Source: Streptomyces sp. NBC_01803
GTDB taxonomy: Bacteria; Actinomycetota; Actinomycetes; Streptomycetales; Streptomycetaceae
Reading direction: 5' to 3'
DNA length: 64,000 nt
Assembly (NCBI RefSeq): GCF_035917415.1
Contig: NZ_CP109073.1
Location: 2,746,001 to 2,810,000 of the forward strand
This document shows positions 56,903 to 64,000 of the stretch, in pieces; position 1 is the first letter of the stretch, and every line of letters starts with the position of its first letter. The notes beneath the pieces were generated by a model that saw only the letters and a list, made by a program, of their open reading frames with translations, did no database searches and was not told the DNA's origin. Both the position numbers and the translations under genes were made by a program.

Positions 56903-57871
56903 CTAAAAGAACACCGACCGCCGTGCCATCAGCAGCTTGTACAGCGTGTGCTGGATCGTCTCCCGCACCTGATCGGTGAGCTGGAAGACGAGCATCGGGT
57001 CCTCGGCCGCCTCCGGCGGCTGATCGGCCGTCTCGATCGGCTCGCCGAACTGGATGGTCCACTTCGTCGGCAGCGGGATCGTCCCCAGCGGTCCCAGCCA
57101 GGGGAACGTGGGCGTGAGCGGGAAGTACGGCAGGCCCAGCACGCGCGCCAGTACCCGGGAGTCCCCGACCATCGGATAGATCTCCTCCGCGCCCACGATC
57201 GAGCACGGCACGATCGGCACCCCGGTGCGCAGCGCCGTCGCCACGAACCCGCCCCGGCCGAAGCGCTGGAGCTTGTACCGCTCGGCGAACGGCTTGCCCA
57301 GCCCCTTGAATCCCTCCGGCATCACCCCGACCAGCTCGCCCCGCCCGAGCAGCTCCTCGGCGTCCTCGACACAGGCGAGGGTGTGCCCGCCCTTGCGGGC
57401 CAGCCAGCTGAACACGGGAAGCTGGAAGACGAGATCCGCCGCGAGCAGCCGCAAGTTGCGGTCGGCCGGGTGCTGGTCGCGCACCGCGACCTGGAGCATC
57501 ACGCCGTCCCAGGGCAGCGTGCCCGAGTGGTTGGAGACGACGAGCGCGCCGCCGGTGTCCGGCACGTTCTCCATGCCGCGCACCTCGACCCGGAAGTACT
57601 TCTCGAACAGCGGGCGCAGCACCGTGCCCAGCACCGCGTCCGCGAGGTGTTCGTCGTAGCCGAAGTCGTCCACCTCGTAGTCGCCGGTGAGCCGGCGCCG
57701 GACGAACGCGAGCCCGCGCGCCAGCGCCTGGTCGAGGCCGCCGCCGGCCGCCGCCGGGCGCGAGCCCCGCGCGTTCTCCGCCTCCTCCTCGACGGAGACG
57801 AGCGGAGGCGAGGCCGCGGCCCGTCCCCGACGTCCGCCCTCACCGAACGGAATGACCTTGGCGTCAGCCAC
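56903..57871 (-). CDS. Lysophospholipid acyltransferase (PlsC-like)
   Basis: A 322-residue acyltransferase with the catalytic NHSGTLPWD (HX4D) motif, a second EGFKG(L)-like substrate motif (MPEGFKGLGKPF) and a basic N-terminal extension. It is likely to acylate lysophosphatidate or a related lipid at the membrane. GTG at 57871 overlaps the upstream epimerase gene's end by 8 nt, so the two are co-translated. Confidence 0.88.
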   Translation of the reverse strand: MADAKVIPFGEGGRRGRAAASPPLVSVEEEAENARGSRPAAAGGGLDQALARGLAFVRRRLTGDYEVDDFGYDEHLADAVLGTVLRPLFEKYFRVEVRGMENVPDTGGALVVSNHSGTLPWDGVMLQVAVRDQHPADRNLRLLAADLVFQLPVFSWLARKGGHTLACVEDAEELLGRGELVGVMPEGFKGLGKPFAERYKLQRFGRGGFVATALRTGVPIVPCSIVGAEEIYPMVGDSRVLARVLGLPYFPLTPTFPWLGPLGTIPLPTKWTIQFGEPIETADQPPEAAEDPMLVFQLTDQVRETIQHTLYKLLMARRSVFF

Positions 57872-58895
57872 GGCGCAGCACCTCCTCGATCCGGTCGACG
57901 GCACGGGTGACGGCCTCCGGCGGCAACAGCCCGGGGCCGTGGACGGCGGCGAAGTCCGCGAACGTCTCCGGCGTCGTGTACCGCAGCGGGCCGCCCATGG
58001 CCTCCCGCAGCCGCTCCGTGCGCACCACCCTGCCGTGCACGAGCGAGCGCAGCTGCTCCGCGGACGCGCCGGTCAGGCCCAGCGTGCCCAGCGCCGAGCC
58101 GAGCGGGGAGGCCAGCGGCCGGATCACGGGCAGGGTCGGCCGCCCGATGCGCCGGGCCGCCTGGGACAGCATCAGCACACCCTCGCCCGCCACGTTGAAC
58201 GTGCCCGCGCCGAGCGAGCCTTGACCGTCGCGGACCGCGTGGGCCAGCACGTCCAGCACATCGTCCTCGTGGACGAACTGAAGGCGCGGGTCAAAGCCGA
58301 GGACCGTGGGCAGCACGGGCAGCTTGAAATAGGCGGCGAGCCCTGAGTCGGCCGCCGGGCCCAGCACGTGCGCGAAGCGCGGCACGGTCACCCGCACGTC
58401 GGGGCAGCGGCGGGCGAACCCGCGCGCGTAGCCCTCGATCTCCGCGACGTCCTGCGCGAAGCCGCCGCCGGCCGGTGCCTTGGGCGGCGCGGACTCGTCG
58501 GCGACGGCCGGCTCGCGGGCGGCCGTGCCGTAGATCTGGGTGCTGGACTTGACGACGACGCGGCGCAGGCCCGGCACTTTCTGGCAGGCGCCGAGCAGCT
58601 GGAGCGTGCCGAGGACGTTGATCTCCTTGACCGAGGAACGCCCGCCGCCCGCCGTGGCCGGGGTGCCGTGCACGTCCAGGTGGACCACGGTGTCGACGCC
58701 GTGCTCGGCGAGCACCGTGACGATCGACGGCTGCCGGATGTCGGCCCGGACGAACGTCGCCTCGCCCAGCGGATACGCGGGCGACCGCGTGTCCACGCCG
58801 ATCACCCGGGCCACGTCGGAATCCCGCTGGATGTGCCGGATGAACCGCCCGCTGAGCTGCCGGGCGGCACCGGTCACGAGGACGGTCTTGCTCAC
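57864..58895 (-). CDS. NAD-dependent epimerase/dehydratase-family protein
   Basis: A 343-residue extended SDR with the Rossmann motif GAARQLSG (variant of GxxGxxG), VHLDVHGTPA and an STQIYG-type active-site segment in place of the usual YxxxK, so catalysis may be altered. It is coupled to the PlsC-like gene. The GTG at 58895 has AGGGGAGGG upstream. Substrate unknown. Confidence 0.85.
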   Translation of the reverse strand: MSKTVLVTGAARQLSGRFIRHIQRDSDVARVIGVDTRSPAYPLGEATFVRADIRQPSIVTVLAEHGVDTVVHLDVHGTPATAGGGRSSVKEINVLGTLQLLGACQKVPGLRRVVVKSSTQIYGTAAREPAVADESAPPKAPAGGGFAQDVAEIEGYARGFARRCPDVRVTVPRFAHVLGPAADSGLAAYFKLPVLPTVLGFDPRLQFVHEDDVLDVLAHAVRDGQGSLGAGTFNVAGEGVLMLSQAARRIGRPTLPVIRPLASPLGSALGTLGLTGASAEQLRSLVHGRVVRTERLREAMGGPLRYTTPETFADFAAVHGPGLLPPEAVTRAVDRIEEVLRRG

Positions 58896-58917
58896 GGCCC
58901 TCCCCTGCCTATGCGTC

Positions 58918-58949
58918 GGCCCTCCCGTCATCGTGTCGACGGGAGGGCC
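58918..58949 (-). terminator. Strong terminator after the bS22 gene
   Basis: A perfect 12-bp stem GGCCCTCCCGTC (58918-58929) with GACGGGAGGGCC (58938-58949) and an 8-nt loop, between the bS22 stop and the epimerase start on the minus strand. Confidence 0.8.
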
Positions 58950-58965
58950 GGTCAGCGGCGCTCGC

Positions 58966-59064
58966 TCACTTCTTGTTGCGGCGCTGAACGCGGGTGCGCT
59001 TCAGCAACTTGCGGTGCTTCTTCTTCGCCATCCGCTTGCGCCGCTTCTTGATTACAGAGCCCAC
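58966..59064 (-). CDS. Small ribosomal protein bS22 (AURKAIP1/COX24 domain)
   Basis: A 32-residue, extremely basic protein, too short for many gene finders: [20 protein letters not shown] then [11 protein letters not shown], from GTG at 59064. It matches the AURKAIP1/COX24 domain peptide that was found as bS22 in mycobacterial 30S subunits. It lies between BdtA-like and epimerase genes and has a strong terminator. High expression is expected. Confidence 0.9.
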   Translation of the reverse strand: MGSVIKKRRKRMAKKKHRKLLKRTRVQRRNKK

Positions 59065-59192
59065 GACTACCCTCGCTCACTTCGCTTACTCGGTGCGGGG
59101 CGTCCGAGCCCACACGACCTACATGCGAGTCAGCCTACCGGTCACCGAGTGATACGGGTTAATCGAGGGGTGTCAGTGGGCCCGACCGGTCG

Positions 59193-59402
59193 TTACGCGC
59201 TTTCCACACCCACGAACGACTCCCGGAGGTACTCGTGGACGGCCTGCTCGGGAACCCGGAAGGACCTTCCCACCCGGATCGCGGGCAGATGACCGGCGTG
59301 CACCAAGCGGTACACAGTCATCTTGGACACTCGCATCACCGCGGCGACTTCCGCCACGGTCAGGAACTTGGCCTCGCTCAGAAGCCTTTCACCAGCAGCC
59401 AT
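59193..59402 (-). CDS. MerR/excisionase-type DNA-binding protein, BdtA-like
   Basis: A 69-residue HTH_17 protein: FLTVAEVAAVMRVSKMTVYR followed by LVHAGHLPAIRVGRSFRVP, a complete winged-helix DNA-binding module without effector domain. Its position near bldN and bS22 matches BdtA of Streptomyces; conserved across actinobacteria. ATG at 59402 is used, but an in-frame GTG at 59465 has a better site (GGGGAGGAG) and would add 21 residues. Target genes are unknown. Confidence 0.88.
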   Translation of the reverse strand: MAAGERLLSEAKFLTVAEVAAVMRVSKMTVYRLVHAGHLPAIRVGRSFRVPEQAVHEYLRESFVGVESA

Positions 59403-60147
59403 GTCACACCTGACCTTCCGCACATGTCGGACACCGGCTTCCCCTCCGGTGACTCCCTCTCGCACGTGCGCTCCTCCCCAGATTAGGGGCGGGTGATGCG
59501 AGTGGGGAAGAGGTGCTTCAACCGGCCTTTTACTACGAGCAGGTCTTTACCGTGACAGAGAAGCCCGATTGAGCACATAGCGCGCCGGTGCTCGGCCGCG
59601 CGCGCTCCCGCGCGAAACCGGCCTCGCAACTCCCCCCTGTTACCCCTGCCCCGCCGCCGCCGGATGAACCCGGGCGACGGGCCGACGCGCCGACTCCCTT
59701 GTGTCGCTGGGCAGTTGACCTGCGCCGCAGAGCCGACGCCGGTCGGTCGGACGGGCCGGTGCACGGCCGCACCCGCACCCTGCGGCGCGTCAGATGTCGG
59801 CGGCGCGCGTGGAGGTGAACGGACGTGAGCCCCGGCGCGTTCGTGACGCATGACGGGCCGTCACGGCAGTACGGCATGGGGCGGCACGGGACACCGGGTG
59901 GACGCGGGCGTAGACGGAATCGGGTCGTTATGTCGACAGATCGGCCCCGCGTTGATGCGACGCGCACGCACGCCGACGTAGCCGGGGCGGTGGTGAAGGT
60001 GGCGTAGGGAACGCCGGGCCCCGGGGGGAGGACGTCCGGCGTGGGGCGGAAAGAGCCGCGTGGGAACCGTCCGACCGCGGGGAAGAGACGATAGCGCCTC
60101 ACCTCCGGCGGCTGTGACGGGGGGCCGGTTCGCGGACCGGTCCCGGG
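59403..60147. other. Gene-free 745-bp interval
   Basis: No convincing gene. Near 59484-59576 the minus strand has a 31-codon frame (from ATG, with SIGLLCHGKDLLVVKGRLK in it) ending 18 nt before the alternative BdtA start; it is unusually AT-rich for the region and may only be promoter/leader DNA. A hairpin CACCGG-AGGGGAAG-CCGGTG (about 59436-59455) lies in the BdtA leader. The rest is GC-rich and featureless up to the acuC terminator. Confidence 0.5.
60121..60144 (-). terminator. Terminator of acuC
   Basis: GGGGCCGGT (60121-60129) pairs with ACCGGTCCC (60136-60144), 8 of 9 positions, loop 6 nt, directly after the acuC stop codon. Confidence 0.6.
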
Positions 60148-61317
60148 TCAGGCCAGCAAGCCGTGCGAGGGGAAGGCGGCGCGGCGGGTGGCGAGGATGG
60201 CCTGATCGACGGCGTCGGACGGGTCGTAGCCGTCGTGCCAGCCGCGCCAGCGCGGCCGGCGCCCGTCCGTCATCCGCTGGGGCGCCAGTTGCCGGGTCAG
60301 GGCGTAGACGGTCCGGCGCCACTCGTCCGGGACGGGGGTCTCGGGCGCGATGGGCGTGTGCGCGGCGATGGCGACGAGGTGGGTCCAGATGCGGGGCACC
60401 ACCTCCACGACGGCGTACCCACCGCCGCCGAGCGAGAGCCAGCGGCCCTCGGCGTAGTCGTGGGCCCAGGTGTGACACGCCTCGGCCGCCAGGCGCTGGG
60501 CGTCGAGACTGAGCGTGAGATGGGCGAGGGGGTCCTCGAAGTGGGTGTCCGCGCCGTGCTGTGTCACGAGCACCTGGGGGCTGAACGCGGCGAGGAGCTC
60601 GGGGACGACGGAGTGCAGGGCGCGGAGCCAGGCGTTGTCGGACGTGCCGGCCGGCAGCGCGACGTTGACAGCGCTGCCCTCCGCGGCCCGGCCGCCGGTC
60701 TCCTCCGGTCTGCCGGTGCCGGGGAAGAGCATGCGGGGGTGCTCGTGCAGAGAGATGGTCAGCACGCGCGGGTCGTCCCAGAAGGCGGTCTGCACGCCAT
60801 CGCCGTGGTGCACATCGGTGTCGACGTAGGCGACGCGCTCCACGCCCAGTTCGAGCAGGCGGGCGATGGCGAGTGCGGCGTCGTTGTAGACGCAGAAGCC
60901 GGAGGCAGAGCCGGGCATGGCGTGGTGCAGGCCGCCGGCGAAGTTCACGGCGTGCCGGGTGTCGCCGCGCCAGATGTCCTCGGCCGCCCGGACGGACTGC
61001 CCGGCGATGAGCGCGGACACCTCGTGCATCCCCTTGAAGGCCGGGGTGTCCTCGGTCCCGATACCGCGCCGCTCGTCGGCCTCCGCGGGGTTCCGGGAGG
61101 CGTGCCGCACGGCGTCGAGGTAGTCGGTGTGGTGCACGAGCCCGAGCGTCGACTCCCCGGCCGGTCGGGCGGCGACGACATCGAGGTGCTTGTCGAGCCC
61201 GAATGCCTCGACGAGCCGCATGGTCAGCGTCAACCGGATCGGATCCATGGGGTGGGTCGGACCGAAGTTGTACTGGGCGACGCCCTCGTCCCACATCAGC
61301 CGTGCTTCAACGCTCAT
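60148..61317 (-). CDS. acuC: AcuC-like class II histone deacetylase-family protein
   Basis: A 389-residue zinc-dependent deacetylase: the HTDYLDAV region, GGLHHAMPGSASGFCVYNDA, DTDVHHGDGVQTAFW and the C-terminal GGGGYAVVEVVP. In Bacillus AcuC reverses acetylation of acetyl-CoA synthetase; a protein-deacetylase role is likely. ATG at 61317 is used (an upstream in-frame start adds three residues). It lies next to the rRNA operon's 3' end, transcribed in the same direction. Confidence 0.92.
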   Translation of the reverse strand: MSVEARLMWDEGVAQYNFGPTHPMDPIRLTLTMRLVEAFGLDKHLDVVAARPAGESTLGLVHHTDYLDAVRHASRNPAEADERRGIGTEDTPAFKGMHEVSALIAGQSVRAAEDIWRGDTRHAVNFAGGLHHAMPGSASGFCVYNDAALAIARLLELGVERVAYVDTDVHHGDGVQTAFWDDPRVLTISLHEHPRMLFPGTGRPEETGGRAAEGSAVNVALPAGTSDNAWLRALHSVVPELLAAFSPQVLVTQHGADTHFEDPLAHLTLSLDAQRLAAEACHTWAHDYAEGRWLSLGGGGYAVVEVVPRIWTHLVAIAAHTPIAPETPVPDEWRRTVYALTRQLAPQRMTDGRRPRWRGWHDGYDPSDAVDQAILATRRAAFPSHGLLA

Positions 61318-61409
61318 GCGGAACACGGTAGCGGAAACACGAGTGGGCCCCGCCAGGAGGTATAACTCCCGGCAGAGCCCACTGCTTTGAACTCGACTTA
61401 CTAAAGATT

Positions 61410-61526
61410 GTCCGGCGGTGTCCTACTCTCCCACACGGTCCCCCATGCAGTACCATCGGCGCTGGAGGGCTTAGCTTCCGGGTTCGGAATGTAACCGGGC
61501 GTTTCCCCTCCGCCATGACCACCGGA
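61410..61526 (-). rRNA. 5S ribosomal RNA
   Basis: Minus-strand sequence runs GGTGGTCATGGCGGAGGGG to GGACACCGCCGGACA, with the invariant CCGAACCCGGAAG and GTGGGAGAGTAGG loops. The two ends pair as expected (GTGTCC/..GGACAC region). Ends are approximate by a few bases. Confidence 0.93.
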
Positions 61527-61587
61527 ACACCCTGAGGGTATCCCTACGGTTCTCTGGCTTCGAGATTTCACAGTGGACGCGAGCATC

Positions 61588-64000
<2,413 letters not shown>

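Noticed and set aside
59193..59402. BldC
   Set aside because: Sequence is a related small MerR/excisionase-type protein but does not match BldC; the location fits BdtA.
59484..59576. Short conserved-looking peptide gene
   Set aside because: No ribosome-binding site is clear and coding bias is atypical; kept only as a leader observation.

Overview
This is one 64 kb stretch of a high-GC actinobacterial chromosome, almost certainly from Streptomyces or a close relative. The evidence is the very GC-rich third codon position, the frequent GTG starts with two good TTG starts, a bldN sigma factor followed by its anti-sigma gene rsbN, a rex-hemA-hemC-hemD-hemB operon, a class I lysyl-tRNA synthetase, futalosine-type menaquinone genes, and the end of an rRNA operon. 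No prophage, CRISPR array or biosynthetic cluster is visible.

Layout. 1-3250 is an eroded margin: a truncated HAD hydrolase, an APH-type phosphotransferase, an MMPL transporter pseudogene, a small ankyrin protein, a regulator remnant and the tail of an IS30-type transposase. 3292-7690 holds a divergent TetR/MFS efflux pair sharing a long inverted-repeat operator, then a FAD monooxygenase. 7765-9105 is an XRE regulator, HbhA-like protein and DUF2516 membrane protein trio. 9203-18384 is phosphate uptake: a DUF47/Pit pair and pstSCAB with a PHO box, separated by a 1120-residue secreted subtilase. 18451-23707 holds an orphan csoR with its operator, a lipoprotein, a PAP2 phosphatase, a lysozyme/NlpC cell-wall hydrolase and a Ser/Thr kinase. 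23804-27364 is the least understood part: a WXG100-sized helical protein coupled to a DUF1023-like protein that has lost its catalytic serine, a tiny two-helix membrane protein and a PQQ-dehydrogenase-like lipoprotein.

27365-27974 has no gene but holds a MITE-like element with perfect 15-bp inverted ends, next to the second copy of a 187/188-bp repeat whose first copy lies at 20056-20242. 27975-31534 holds a DUF397 protein, a 2OG-Fe oxygenase and the mqnP/UbiD menaquinone pair. 32058-36325 is a complete system II cytochrome c maturation set (ccsB, resB, ccdA, TlpA-type redoxin), followed by a histidine phosphatase and hemL. 38756-46605 carries lipoproteins, lysS, argS and assorted enzymes.

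46758-52588 is the redox-controlled tetrapyrrole operon rex-hemACDB, in which every junction is a 4-nt start/stop overlap and a near-consensus Rex operator lies upstream. Together with hemL and the cytochrome c genes, the window therefore covers most of early haem synthesis and its use in respiration. 53198-59402 is a developmental region: HAD phosphatase, bldN, rsbN (with an ECF-type promoter), an acyltransferase, an epimerase, the 32-residue ribosomal protein bS22 and a BdtA-like DNA-binding protein. The window ends with acuC, 5S rRNA and the 3' three quarters of 23S rRNA, all on the minus strand.
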